From Pseudofrankia coriaricola (GTDB taxonomy: Bacteria; Actinomycetota; Actinomycetes; Frankiales; Frankiaceae), in assembly GCF_001854805.1 (NCBI RefSeq), contig NZ_MBLO01000236.1, positions 83,839 to 147,838 of the forward strand: a stretch of 64,000 bases of DNA, in the 5' to 3' direction. This document shows, piece by piece, positions 8,110 to 16,409 of the stretch. The notes under the pieces are model-generated. The model worked only from the letters and a program-made list of their open reading frames with translations. It was not told the DNA's origin and made no database searches. Within the stretch, counting starts at the first letter, position 1. Every line of letters starts with the position of its first letter. Position numbers and translations under genes: made by a program.

Positions 8110-9396
8110 TCAGGTGGGACGGCGCAGGACGAGGACGCTGTTGAAGCCGCCGAAGCCGCGGGCGACGACCATCGCCACCCGGGCCGCGCAGGGCCTCGGC
8201 TCGCGGACCAGGTCCAGCCCGTAGGCCGGGTCCGGCTCGTCGAGGTTGCCGACGGCGGGCAGCACCCCGTCGCGCAGCGCGAGCAGCGCCGTCGCCACGG
8301 CGAGCGCCGAGCCGCCGGCGCACAGCCGCCCGATCAGCCCCTGCGGGGCGGTCACCGCGACCGCGCCCGCGCCGAACACGTCGCGCAGCGCCGCCGCCTC
8401 CAGCGCGTCGAGGTCGCGCGAGCCGGCGCCGTCGGCGAAGACGACGTCGACCTCGCCCGGCTCGACGCCCGCGTCCGCGAGCGCCCGGCGCATCGCCGTC
8501 GCGAGCCACGCCGGGCTGTCGGCCGGGCGGCTGTGATGGTGGGCGTCGTGCGTGGCGGCGTAGCCCGCGATCTCGCCGTAGACCTTCGGCGCGCCCCGCT
8601 CGGCGGCGGCGGCCGGGTGCTCGACGAGCAGCGTCGCCCCGCCCTCGCCGGGCAGGTAGCCGTTGGCGCGCACGTCGAACGGCTTGTACGCCGCCCGCGG
8701 GTCGCGGGCGGCACTGACACGGCCGCTGGAGAGGTGGCAGGTCAGCGCGTACGGCGTCAGGCCCGACTCGGCGGCGCCGGCGAGCACGCTCGCCGTGCCG
8801 CGACGGATCGTGCGCCTGGCCTGCGCCAGGCTGTCGATGCCGCCGGTGCCGTCGGCGACGACGACCCCGCTGGGGCCCTTCAGGCCGTGGCGGATCGAGG
8901 TCTGGCCGGTGGTCGCCGCGTAGAACCAGGCGATCGACTGGTAGACCGACACCGCGGTGCGGCCCCGGGTGTGCAGGCGGGACAGCTCCTTCTGGCCGAA
9001 GTCGTTGCCCCCCGAGCCGGCCCCGAAGATCACCGACGTCTCGTAGGGGTCCCGCGTCGCCGGGTCGTAGCCGGCGTCGGCGAGCGCGAGCCGGCTCGCC
9101 GCCATGCCGAACCACGTCCACCGGTCGGTCTGCACGATGAACCGGTTGTCCAGGTGGTCGACCGGGTCGAAGTCCGGCACCTGGCCGGCGAGCCGGGCAG
9201 GATAGGCGGACGCGTCGAACCGGGTGATCTGGGTGATCGCCAGCTCGCCGCGCAGGGTCGCCGCCCAGAACTCCTCGACGCCGACGCCGCCCGGGGCGAT
9301 CACACCGAGCCCGGTGATGACCGGCCGCGCCAGCGGCGCCGTCTCCTCCCCCGCGGCCCGGCCCGTGCCCGGCGTGAGAACCGTGCCCGCGGTCAT
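8110..9396 (-). CDS. Type II PKS chain length factor (KS beta)
   Basis: This 428-residue ketosynthase-fold protein pairs with the KS alpha gene immediately upstream, whose stop overlaps this ATG by four bases. It keeps the thiolase fold ([38 protein letters not shown]) but the nucleophile region reads [14 protein letters not shown]. Glycine 183 stands where KS alpha has the active cysteine and where most chain length factors have glutamine. The heterodimer makes the polyketide chain and this subunit sets its length. The non-standard residue suggests a sub-class such as spore-pigment synthases (from memory, not checked). The frame stays open upstream, but the overlap fixes the ATG at 9396. Confidence 0.93.
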   Translation of the reverse strand: MTAGTVLTPGTGRAAGEETAPLARPVITGLGVIAPGGVGVEEFWAATLRGELAITQITRFDASAYPARLAGQVPDFDPVDHLDNRFIVQTDRWTWFGMAASRLALADAGYDPATRDPYETSVIFGAGSGGNDFGQKELSRLHTRGRTAVSVYQSIAWFYAATTGQTSIRHGLKGPSGVVVADGTGGIDSLAQARRTIRRGTASVLAGAAESGLTPYALTCHLSSGRVSAARDPRAAYKPFDVRANGYLPGEGGATLLVEHPAAAAERGAPKVYGEIAGYAATHDAHHHSRPADSPAWLATAMRRALADAGVEPGEVDVVFADGAGSRDLDALEAAALRDVFGAGAVAVTAPQGLIGRLCAGGSALAVATALLALRDGVLPAVGNLDEPDPAYGLDLVREPRPCAARVAMVVARGFGGFNSVLVLRRPT

Positions 9397-10685
9397 GCCG
9401 CCCGCCCCGGCGCGGTGAGCACGATCGCGGACTGGAAGCCGCCGAAGCCGCTCCCGACCGAGAGCGCCACGTCCACCCGGTGGTCGCGGGCGATGTTGGG
9501 CACGTAGTCCAGGTCGCACTCCGGGTCGCGGGTGGCCCAGTTCGCGGTCGGCGGGACGACGTCGTGCTCGATCGCCAGGGCGCACGCGGCGAGCTCGATC
9601 GAGCCGATCGCGCCGAGCGAGTGCCCGACCATCGACTTCAGCGAGCTGACCGGCACCTGGTAGGCGTGTGCCCCGAGCGACCGTTTGAAGGCGGCCGTCT
9701 CGTGCCGGTCGTTCTGCTTGGTGCCCGACCCGTGCGCGTTGACGTAGTCGACGGCGCTCGGGTCCACCCGGGCCTCGTCGAGGGCGAGACGGATCGCCTC
9801 GGCCATCTCCCTGCCGTCCGGGCGCAGGCCCGTCATGTGGAAGGCGTTCGAGCGGGACGCGTATCCGCCGACCTCGGCGTAGATGTGCGCGCCGCGGGCC
9901 ACGGCCCGCTCGTACTCCTCCAGCACCAGGACGGCGCTGCCCTCGCCCATGACGAACCCGTCCCGGCTCGCGTCGAACGGCCTGGAGGCGTGCTCCGGGT
10001 CGTCGTTGCGCGCCGAGGTCGCCCGGATCGCGTCGAAGCAGGCGATCGAGATCGGCGACAGCGGGGCGTCGGAGGCACCGGCGATCATGATGTCCGCCTC
10101 GCCGTCGACGATCAGCTGATGGGCGTAGCCGACCGCGTCGATGCCGGAGGTGCAGCCGGTCGACACCACGAACGCGGGGCCGTGCGCGCCGAACCTCGTC
10201 GCCACCTCGGTGGCCAGGCAGCTGGGGACCAGCGCGTGGTAGAGGAACTGGCTGCCGTAGCGCGGGTCGACCTCCCAGTACCGGCCGCCGTCGCTGACCG
10301 CGACGTACTCGTTCTCCAGCCGGGTGGTCGCGCCGACGGCGCTGCCGAGGCTCACCCCGACGACCGGGCCGGCGCCCGGCTCGGCGCCGTCCACGTCCTG
10401 GCCGGAGAACTCCAGGCCGGAGTCCGCGACCGCCTCGGCCGCGGCGACCAGCGCGAACTGGACGAACCGGTCGTTACGAGCCACCTCACGCGGACTCAGG
10501 CCCGCGACGAGCGGGTCGAAGTCGCACTCGGCCGCGACCTGGGAGCGAAACGGCGTCGGGTCGAAGAGCGACAGCCGCCGCGTCGCCGTGCGGCCGTCGG
10601 TGATCATCGCCCAGAACTCCTTGCGGGTGGTGCCGCCCGGCGCCACCACCCCGACGCCGGTGATGGCCGTGCGTCTGCGTGTCAT
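9393..10685 (-). CDS. Type II PKS ketosynthase alpha
   Basis: This 430-residue beta-ketoacyl synthase carries the full catalytic set: Cys178 in [10 protein letters not shown], His318 in [11 protein letters not shown], and Lys350/His355 in [11 protein letters not shown]. It ends [13 protein letters not shown]. Length and motifs are those of minimal PKS condensing enzymes that extend with malonyl-ACP. It is coupled by four-base overlaps to the cupin gene before it and the chain length factor after it, giving equal amounts of the two subunits. No acyltransferase is encoded nearby, so malonyl loading probably relies on the fatty-acid FabD, as in other type II systems. Confidence 0.96.
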   Translation of the reverse strand: MTRRRTAITGVGVVAPGGTTRKEFWAMITDGRTATRRLSLFDPTPFRSQVAAECDFDPLVAGLSPREVARNDRFVQFALVAAAEAVADSGLEFSGQDVDGAEPGAGPVVGVSLGSAVGATTRLENEYVAVSDGGRYWEVDPRYGSQFLYHALVPSCLATEVATRFGAHGPAFVVSTGCTSGIDAVGYAHQLIVDGEADIMIAGASDAPLSPISIACFDAIRATSARNDDPEHASRPFDASRDGFVMGEGSAVLVLEEYERAVARGAHIYAEVGGYASRSNAFHMTGLRPDGREMAEAIRLALDEARVDPSAVDYVNAHGSGTKQNDRHETAAFKRSLGAHAYQVPVSSLKSMVGHSLGAIGSIELAACALAIEHDVVPPTANWATRDPECDLDYVPNIARDHRVDVALSVGSGFGGFQSAIVLTAPGRAA

Positions 10686-11125
10686 GCGTTGCCCACATGA
10701 GGATGGGGCGCCGCCGCCTGCGCGGCGGACAGCTGCTCGGTGTCGACGTGCCCGAGGTCCGGCCGGGGCGCGAGCGGCCCCGAGCAGAAGACGAAGAACG
10801 CCTCCTCGGCGCCGTGGTTGACCAGCCGGTGCCGGGTCCCGACGGGGAGGTGGACGCCGCTCTCGGCGGGCAGCAGGTACTCCTCGCCGTCCAGCTGGAT
10901 CGTCACCTCGCCGCGCACGCAGAAGAGGAACTCCTCCGAGTACGGGTGCCAGTGCTCGGTGACGATCTCGCCGGGCGCGAGCGTCAGAGTGCCCATGAAG
11001 CCGGCCTTCGAGCCGACGGTGGCCGGCGAGAGAATCGTGCGGATGTCACCGCCTCGGCGGCGGTTGGCCGGGACGTCGTGGATCGATCTGATCTTCGGAG
11101 CCGCGACCGCGGTGGCGGGGGTCAC
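10682..11125 (-). CDS. Cupin protein of aromatic PKS cluster (WhiE ORFII-like)
   Basis: This 147-residue single-domain cupin has motif 1 as [18 protein letters not shown] and motif 2 as [12 protein letters not shown], so the metal-binding histidines and glutamate are present. It starts with GTG at 11125, overlapping the aromatase stop by four bases, and overlaps the ketosynthase start the same way. Small cupins of this type are standard members of spore-pigment clusters such as whiE and curamycin; their exact reaction is not settled. The C-terminal 30 residues are His/Pro/Ala-rich. Confidence 0.85.
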   Translation of the reverse strand: MTPATAVAAPKIRSIHDVPANRRRGGDIRTILSPATVGSKAGFMGTLTLAPGEIVTEHWHPYSEEFLFCVRGEVTIQLDGEEYLLPAESGVHLPVGTRHRLVNHGAEEAFFVFCSGPLAPRPDLGHVDTEQLSAAQAAAPHPHVGNA

Positions 11126-11607
11126 CGGGCGCTCCCGGCGATGGCGGCGGCGGACGCCTGGCGCGCGGCGTTCTCCACCTTCTCCTTGATGACGGCCTGC
11201 TCGCGCGGCGTGTTGGTGTTGATGCGCACCACCATTCCGGCGGTGTCGACGGGCGCGGCCGGCTTCATGCGGAAGTCCTGGACCCAGCGCATCCGGGTAC
11301 CGGTTCCCTCCGGGAAGTACGTCCACTCGATGTGCATGAACTCGAACGGGCCGGTCTCGACGCGATAGGCGCGCACCCGGTGGTTGACCGGGTCGAGGGT
11401 GCGCTCGGACACCCAGCTCCACACCTGGCCGTTCTCGTCGGGGTGCATCGTCAGGCGGAACTTGAAGGTGTTGTCCCTGGACTCGAGAATCTCAACGGAC
11501 GCGTACTCGGTGAACAGGCGGGGCCAGTTCTCCAGGTCGTTGGTGAGCGCCCAGACGGTTTCGATGTCCGCGTCGATCCAGATCGAGTTGTCGGTGTGCC
11601 CGTTCAC
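11122..11607 (-). CDS. Polyketide aromatase/cyclase (SRPBCC/START fold)
   Basis: This 161-residue monodomain protein begins with GTG at 11607 (VNGHTDNSIWIDAD), behind GAGGAG seven bases upstream. DIETVWALTNDLENWPRLF and the later MRWVQDFRMKPAAPVD are hallmarks of the TcmN/WhiE ORFVI cyclase family. These enzymes fold the poly-beta-ketone and catalyse first-ring cyclisation and aromatisation. It is translationally coupled to the cupin gene. Upstream, between it and the ACP gene, lies a perfect 30-bp palindrome that could reduce read-through. Confidence 0.92.
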   Translation of the reverse strand: MNGHTDNSIWIDADIETVWALTNDLENWPRLFTEYASVEILESRDNTFKFRLTMHPDENGQVWSWVSERTLDPVNHRVRAYRVETGPFEFMHIEWTYFPEGTGTRMRWVQDFRMKPAAPVDTAGMVVRINTNTPREQAVIKEKVENAARQASAAAIAGSAR

Positions 11608-11689
11608 GGGGGTCTCCTCGGGAGTAGGTACTGCCTCAAGGACTGTTGGGCTGGTTTCGCGGGGGCATGGGAGCGTCGGCTGGCGACGC

Positions 11690-11719
11690 GCCTTTGCCCG
11701 CCCGCGGGCGGGCAAAGGC
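11690..11719. repeat. Perfect 30-bp palindrome between ACP and aromatase genes
   Basis: The half GCCTTTGCCCGCCCG (11690-11704) is followed immediately by its exact reverse complement. In RNA it would make a very stable hairpin 22 bases after the ACP stop and 80 bases before the aromatase start. It may be a partial terminator or mRNA stabiliser that sets a high ACP-to-synthase ratio (inference). Confidence 0.7.
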
Positions 11720-11741
11720 CTGGTAGCGTGCGGTTTTCGGG

Positions 11742-11990
11742 CTAGCGGGCCGCGAGCGCGAGGTTCACGGCATCCAGGATGTCGGCCAGGGTGTAGCCAG
11801 GCGGGGGGTCGGCGGGCAGTTCCACACCGTGGGAGCCGAACACCTCCGACTGCAGCTGCAGGTAGGCCAGCGAGTCCAGGCCGATGTCCTCGAAGGTGAC
11901 GTCGAGCGTCGCCGGCAGGTCGGACTCGGGAAGACCGGCCTGGGTCACCAGGAAATCGAGCAGAGCGGCGGAGTCCCACTGCTGGGGCAC
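11742..11990 (-). CDS. Acyl carrier protein of the type II PKS
   Basis: This 82-residue acidic helical protein has the phosphopantetheine site DIGLDSLAYLQL, with Ser40 as the attachment residue. It starts with GTG at 11990 behind a strong GAGGAGGG site. It is the third part of the minimal PKS and carries the growing chain. In the transcript it comes before the aromatase, cupin, KS and CLF genes, and is separated from them by a palindrome. An untranslated region of about 650 bases lies upstream, so the main promoter of the biosynthetic operon is probably there. Confidence 0.93.
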   Translation of the reverse strand: MPQQWDSAALLDFLVTQAGLPESDLPATLDVTFEDIGLDSLAYLQLQSEVFGSHGVELPADPPPGYTLADILDAVNLALAAR

Positions 11991-12641
11991 AGTTATCCCT
12001 CCTCTAGAGCGTAACTATCCAAGGATTACCACCGACGATGGGCCATGAGTACCAGAACTAGCGGACAATGTCGCCGCCGTCACTTTCCTGCCAACCGGCC
12101 GGCCGCCTGGCGAGAGTCCGTGGCGGGTGTGGGACGATAACGCGCGCGCAAAAGCACCCCGCGTGGCCACCGACCGAAAATGGGCAGCTTGATGCCAAGC
12201 ACCGAGCCAATGCCGAATTCACGGGGACCAGCCCGTGAGAAGCCGTCACGACCGGTCCGCGCGCCCACTTCTCACGTTTGGCGAGAAGGTGCCCGCGGCG
12301 GTCGGCACCGGCCGCGGCGGGGCATGCGTGTACGGCCCCGCCCGCACTCGGGCTCCGGATGGTCAGGCCAGGGCCTGGGGCGGTGACGCGGGTGAGTTCC
12401 GACACGCGGGCGGCGCAGTGGGAGGGCGGCTGTCACGGGCGCGAGGTCGCGCGGCACCTGGGGTCACGAGGCCTCGGCGTGTGACATGGCCGCGCCGTCG
12501 CCGCGGGGCGCGGCGGGAGAACGGCGCTGGCGCCGCGCGCGGCGCCAGCGGGGCTGGCGTCCGGCGGGTCTGGCGCGGGTCAGGCGCCGCGCGGCGGCGG
12601 TGGGCCGGCGGCCGACGGCTGATGGCCGCCGCCGGGCACCC
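11991..12641. other. 650-bp non-coding region with palindromes upstream of ACP gene
   Basis: No convincing gene; open frames here give Arg/Pro/Ala-rich products. The part next to the ACP gene (12001-12060) is less GC-rich and likely holds its promoter. A perfect 26-bp palindrome (12525-12550) and a hairpin with 8-base arms (12606-12631) sit near the end of the cyclase gene. The interval 12520-12640 is full of GGCGC/GGCGGC repeats. Confidence 0.5.
12525..12550 (-). terminator. Perfect 26-bp palindrome downstream of the cyclase gene
   Basis: The half CGCTGGCGCCGCG is followed by its exact reverse complement, about 90 bases after the cyclase stop on the minus strand. A second hairpin (CGGCGGCC / GGCCGCCG, 12606-12631) begins only 11 bases after that stop. 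Together they suggest that the cyclase transcript ends before the ACP operon. Confidence 0.5.
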
Positions 12642-12977
12642 TCAACGGACGGAGTCCGCCCTCCAGGTGTAGAAGCTCTTAGCCATCGCGTCGCGCGGGC
12701 CGCGCCACGTCGCGGGGTCGTACGCGGTGATGTACTTCGCGAGCTTGGTGTTGACGTCGACGAACAGCGGGTGGTCCCGCACGTCGGCGAGCGGCGCCTG
12801 GATGCTCTCCTCCGCCTCGATGAGGTGGAAGTACAGCCCGTGGAAGGCGAACAGCTCCCGGCGCGACACCCCGACAAGGTGCGGCAGCTCCCCGCCGTCG
12901 GACTCGGTAAAGACCTCCGCCACGGATTGTTCATCCGATGGATTCATCCGAGCGACGATCAGCGTCCGGTGGCTCAC
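12642..12977 (-). CDS. TcmI-type polyketide cyclase
   Basis: This 111-residue protein starts with GTG at 12977 behind GGGAGG. It contains the family signatures HRTLIVARMNPSDEQSVAEV, FHGLYFHLIEAEE, HPLFVDVNTKLAKYI and YDPATWRGPRDAMAKSFYTW. This dimeric ferredoxin-like family closes later rings of aromatic polyketides (TcmI; WhiE ORFVII). It is the first gene of the PKS region in transcription order, downstream of the regulator and conservon, and is set apart from the ACP gene by hairpins and 650 bases. Confidence 0.9.
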   Translation of the reverse strand: MSHRTLIVARMNPSDEQSVAEVFTESDGGELPHLVGVSRRELFAFHGLYFHLIEAEESIQAPLADVRDHPLFVDVNTKLAKYITAYDPATWRGPRDAMAKSFYTWRADSVR

Positions 12978-13426
12978 CGCGCACCTCCCGCTGGGCACTG
13001 CGCGGGTGTACGCGGTTGGGTTGTCGACACTTTCTCTCCTCACAGCTCTATCTATCGGTCGAGCAGGCCGAGCCGTGAGAACCGCTCCGGTGGCCGGCGG
13101 CGCAGGGGCCGAGGCGGCCGTTGCGGCGCTGACGAGGCCGATGTGCTGTTTGGGCCTGGCGCCGCGTCCGGTCCGGATGCGGTGTCTCGCAGGAAGTCTG
13201 TGCCCAGTCACCCCGCTTCGTCCGGCGTTCCCGGACGCCTCCCCATGGCAACTAGTTGCGCTGGCACACTGTTGCCACAACTAGTGCACTTAACCCAGCG
13301 GTGTTACAACCATCCTTTCTCCAGCCCGGCACCCGCCGGGTCCTGTCTCACGCCGCTCGCGCCAGCGGCGGCGCCTGTCCAGCCCCGGCGTCACAGCCAG
13401 CCCCGGTGCTACAGCCAGCCCCGGTG
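12978..13426. promoter_or_regulatory. Promoter region of the cyclase gene with operator-like repeats
   Basis: No gene is called here. Within 13249-13285 there is a palindrome CAACTAGTTG, then TGGCA-N6-TGCCA, then a second CAACTAGT, in a local AT-richer patch about 275 bases upstream of the cyclase. Such clustered symmetry is what an operator looks like. The regulator encoded just upstream is a candidate binder (inference). Confidence 0.4.
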
Positions 13427-13447
13427 CTACAGCCAGCCCCGGCGCTT
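13394..13447. repeat. 18-bp tandem repeat across the regulator stop codon
   Basis: Three copies of CAGCCAGCCCCGGTGCTA (13394-13411, 13412-13429, and 13430-13447 with two changes), with a partial copy before them. The TAG stop of the regulator lies in the second copy, so repeat expansion or loss would alter or shift the C-terminus. Confidence 0.75.
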
Positions 13448-14707
13448 CGCCAGGATGCCAGCCTGGAAGCGGCTGCGGGCCTCCAGGCGACGCATCAGGT
13501 CGGCGACCATCCGGCGGACCGTGCGCACCGAGACACCGAGCGAACGGGCCGCGGACTCGTCCTTCGCGCCGTCGGCGAGCAGCTGCAGCAGGAGCAGCTC
13601 CGCCGGCGACGGGGGCGCGTTGTCGTCGCCGTCACCCGGCCGCCTGTCCGGTTCCGCCTCGCCCGGCTCGTCCGACCAGTCGGCGTCGTCCTGGCCGCCA
13701 TGCCCGGCCTGCCCGGGCCCGCCCCGCGGCTCGCCGAGCCGGCCGGACACCGCGCCCGCGGCGGGCCGCGCGCCGGCCAGTGCCAGCTCACCGCTCTCCT
13801 GGGTGACGCGGAGGCCACCGGCGCTGCCAGGACCGGTCCCGGCGCCGCCGGGACCGCTGGTGCCGGCCGGGACGCCGAACCGGTCGGCGTTCTCCCACAG
13901 CTGCTCGAACAGCGCGGTCACCAGGCTCGCGAGATCCGTGCCACGCACGACCATGGCGGCGACGTCGGCGCCATGCGCCGCGCCCGCCGCGCCGGGCCCG
14001 CCGCCGCCAGCCGGACCGACGCCACCCGAGCCGCCGATGAGCCGCACGAGACCGAGCCGGCGGTCGACGATCGTCAGGTCGACCGCGGGGTCGTCGGCCA
14101 GCCGGATCTCGGCGCCGGCGGCCACCACCTCGGCGAGGTGCTCGACAGCGGTCGACCACGCCAGCCCGGCCCGCGGCCGGGCGATGACGGCGCGTATCCG
14201 CACGCCGCGGCGCAGGGCGTCGAGCTCCAGCGGCAGCAGGTCCGCGGCGAGCTCGGCGAGCGTCGCCCTGGTTCGCACCGAGACCACCTCGCGCTGCGCG
14301 GCGCCGACCATCCCGATGAGCTCGGTGCGCACGGCGGCGGAGCTCGCGACCCGGTCCAGCCCTCCCCCGCCCGGCGCCTCCTGGCGGCTCGCGCGGAACT
14401 CCGAGACGAGCGCCGCCACCTGCGACTGCGCCCGGACGAGGTGTTCGTGCCGGCGGATCAGCTGCTCGTGCTGGGCCTGGATGAGCTGGTCCAGCGGCCC
14501 CTCGGGATGGGCCGCCACCAGCCTGCCCGGCCGGTCCGGCAACGCGACCAGGAGCGACAGCGCCACCAGCCGGTCGCGCGACCGGGTCACCACCGCCATC
14601 GGCTGGCGCAGCGCGGCCGCGGCACCCTCGATGCTGAGGTTCTCGTCGCGCAGCCACAGCCGATAGAGCGCCGCCGTGATGTCATCGAGCCCGAGAAGAT
14701 CCAACAA
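13427..14707 (-). CDS. HTH regulator: TrmB-like N-terminus, LuxR-type C-terminus
   Basis: About 426 residues. The N-terminal part (DITAALYRLWLRDENLSIEG) resembles the winged-helix start of TrmB-like regulators. A middle domain with SVRTRATLAELAADLLPLEL, RIRAVIARP and VDLTIVDRRLGLVRL looks like the phospholipase-D-like effector region of such proteins. The C-terminal 60 residues are a LuxR/GerE-type helix-turn-helix (LLLLQLLADGAKDESAARSL, then GVSVRTVRRMVADLMRRL). About 100 Gly/Pro/Asp-rich residues link the halves. The TTG at 14707 was chosen for GGAGGGGG directly upstream; the frame is open to a GTG at 14872 without a ribosome site. It lies between the conservon and the PKS genes on the same strand, so it may be the pathway regulator. 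Confidence 0.75.
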   Translation of the reverse strand: MLDLLGLDDITAALYRLWLRDENLSIEGAAAALRQPMAVVTRSRDRLVALSLLVALPDRPGRLVAAHPEGPLDQLIQAQHEQLIRRHEHLVRAQSQVAALVSEFRASRQEAPGGGGLDRVASSAAVRTELIGMVGAAQREVVSVRTRATLAELAADLLPLELDALRRGVRIRAVIARPRAGLAWSTAVEHLAEVVAAGAEIRLADDPAVDLTIVDRRLGLVRLIGGSGGVGPAGGGGPGAAGAAHGADVAAMVVRGTDLASLVTALFEQLWENADRFGVPAGTSGPGGAGTGPGSAGGLRVTQESGELALAGARPAAGAVSGRLGEPRGGPGQAGHGGQDDADWSDEPGEAEPDRRPGDGDDNAPPSPAELLLLQLLADGAKDESAARSLGVSVRTVRRMVADLMRRLEARSRFQAGILAKRRGWL

Positions 14708-14878
14708 TGCCCCCTCCGCCCGCCAGTACGCCGCTCCTTCGACGTGTCCCCGCGCGCCGCGCGCCCCGCGCTCCCGGTGCCGGCCGGGAGCGACTGGGTG
14801 GACGGCCAGGTTCCGCGGGCCGGCTGGCGGGTCGGCAGCCCCACCACCCGGCCGGGACGCCGGGTCGTCCACGCCCGG

Positions 14879-15505
14879 TCAGGTGCCGGCGAGGTCGCGC
14901 TCGCGGTTCTCCGCCGAGACCACGTCCAGCGCGTGCCGGACGAGGGCCACCAGGGTCTGGCGAACCGACTCCCGCCGCCGAGCGTCACACATCACGACCG
15001 GCCGGTTCGACTCGAGGTCCAGCGCCTTGCGGACGTCCGCGACCTCGTACCGCTTGGCGCCGTCGAAATGGTTCAGCGCGATCAGGAACGGAATGTCCCG
15101 CTCTTCGAAGTAGTCGATGGCGGGGAACGAGTCGGCCAGCCGGCGGGTGTCGACCAGCACCACCGCGCCGATCGCGCCGAGCACCAGCTCGTCCCACATG
15201 AACCAGAACCGGTCCTGGCCGGGCGTGCCGAACAGGTAGAGGATCACGCTGTCCAGCAGGCTGATCCGGCCGAAGTCCATCGCCACGGTGGTCGTCGTCT
15301 TGCCGTTGACGGCCGACGTGTCGTCGATGCCGATGCTGGCGGCGGTCATCGCCGCCTCGGTCGTCAGCGGGGTGATCTCGCTGACGGAGCCCACAAAGGT
15401 CGTCTTGCCGACGCCGAACCCGCCCGCGATAATGATCTTAACTGGACTCGGGGCTGGTGCGGCGTCGGTTCTGGGCGGCCTCGCACTAGAGGGCCTGTAG
15501 TCCAC
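14879..15505 (-). CDS. cvnD: Conservon GTPase, CvnD-like
   Basis: This 208-residue Ras-like ATP/GTP-binding protein has P-loop GGFGVGKTT (residues 28-36), switch/Walker B region LYLFGTPGQDRF, and LNHFDG in the NKxD position. These small proteins are the fourth member of actinobacterial conservons, where they act with the CvnA kinase-like sensor, CvnB and CvnC as a membrane-associated signalling complex reminiscent of G-protein systems. It starts with GTG at 15505, overlapping the 3' end of cvnC by 20 bases. The LuxR-type regulator follows about 170 bases later on the same strand, in the place where many conservons carry a cytochrome P450 gene. Confidence 0.92.
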   Translation of the reverse strand: MDYRPSSARPPRTDAAPAPSPVKIIIAGGFGVGKTTFVGSVSEITPLTTEAAMTAASIGIDDTSAVNGKTTTTVAMDFGRISLLDSVILYLFGTPGQDRFWFMWDELVLGAIGAVVLVDTRRLADSFPAIDYFEERDIPFLIALNHFDGAKRYEVADVRKALDLESNRPVVMCDARRRESVRQTLVALVRHALDVVSAENRERDLAGT

Positions 15506-15857
15506 TGAGCACCTTCTCGATCAGGGCCTGGTCAGGTCGGTTCGTGGGACGTGCGGGCCGGTGCACCGTGACAAGGCCCGCGTCGAGCATGTCGCCCACG
15601 AGGACCCGGACCACTCCGACCGGAATGTTCAACCGGGCAGAGATCTCCACGATGGACTGCAGCCGCAGGCAGAGCGCCGCGATGGCGCGCTGCTCATGGT
15701 CGAGCGACGTGGCCGCCGCCCGTCCTTGCGACGTGGTGGTGACCAGCGCGACCAGTTCGAGCGAGCCCTTGCTCGGCCTGGTGCGTCCCCCTGTGACCGC
15801 ATAGGGACGCACGACCGGACCGGCCTCGTCGTCGAACCACTCCTCTTCTCGCGACAC
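15486..15857 (-). CDS. cvnC: Conservon DUF742 protein, CvnC-like
   Basis: This 123-residue protein has the DUF742 pattern: an N-terminal VVRPYAVTGGRTRP, a middle helix EQRAIAALCLRLQSIVEISA, and a winged-helix-like end (IPVGVVRVLVGDMLDAGLV). The GTG at 15857 is preceded by GAGGAG; upstream in-frame codons back to 15917 look non-coding. It is part of the four-gene conservon and its stop lies inside the first codons of cvnD. The helix-turn-helix-like end suggests protein or DNA contacts, but its function is not established. Confidence 0.9.
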   Translation of the reverse strand: MSREEEWFDDEAGPVVRPYAVTGGRTRPSKGSLELVALVTTTSQGRAAATSLDHEQRAIAALCLRLQSIVEISARLNIPVGVVRVLVGDMLDAGLVTVHRPARPTNRPDQALIEKVLSGLQAL

Positions 15858-15989
15858 TCCGACTCTCCTCGGGATGTCCGTGCCGATCCTCAGGATGTCC
15901 GTGCTGACTTGAAACATTTTCCGTCGTCACCTGGGGCGCCGTGGTGGCCATCTCAAGCCCAGCTGAGCGGGAAAAGGTTCACTTGCGAT

Positions 15990-16409
15990 TCAGATCGGCA
16001 GTGCCGCCTGCATCTCGGCGCGTAGCTCTGGGGTAAGGAACTCTCCCACCCGGGCGACCAGGAGAGCCATCTCGTAGGCGATCAGGCCGATATCCGCGCC
16101 CGGGCTCGAAAGGATCGCCAGGCAGGCGCCGTCGCCGACGGCGGTGACGAACAGGAAGCCCTGCTCCATCTCCACGATGGTCTGCCGGACGCTCCCCCCA
16201 CCGAAGAACCGCCCCGCGCCCCGGGCCAGGCTGTTGAAGCCCGACGCAACGGCGGCAAGCTGGTCCGCCGTTGCCCGGTCCATTCCCGCCGACGTGGCGA
16301 GCAACAGACCGTCCGAGGAAAGCGCGATCGCGTAGGTGACCTCAGGCACCTTCTTCACGAGGTTGTTGAGCAGCCAGCTCATGTTCTCGGACGGCCCAAC
16401 CGGGCTCAT
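15990..16409 (-). CDS. cvnB: Conservon roadblock/LC7 protein, CvnB-like
   Basis: This 139-residue roadblock/LC7-fold protein has NLVKKVPEVTYAIALSSDGL, ADQLAAVASGFNSLARG, VEMEQGFLFVTAVGDGACLA and a final helical LVARVGEFLTPELRAEM. Roadblock proteins regulate small GTPases, which fits its place in the operon with the CvnD GTPase. Its ATG shares one base with the cvnA stop (TGATG), so the two are translationally coupled. A 132-base gap separates it from cvnC. Confidence 0.92.
   Translation of the reverse strand: MSPVGPSENMSWLLNNLVKKVPEVTYAIALSSDGLLLATSAGMDRATADQLAAVASGFNSLARGAGRFFGGGSVRQTIVEMEQGFLFVTAVGDGACLAILSSPGADIGLIAYEMALLVARVGEFLTPELRAEMQAALPI

Noticed and set aside
12058-12405. 115-codon minus-strand open frame between cyclase and ACP genes
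   Set aside because: No coding bias, no ribosome site, Arg/Pro/Gly-rich product; it lies where the ACP promoter is expected.
12486-15508. Plus-strand open frames of 726 and 750 codons opposite the regulator and CvnD
   Set aside because: They mirror minus-strand genes with recognisable domains; long antisense frames are expected in DNA with extreme third-position GC.
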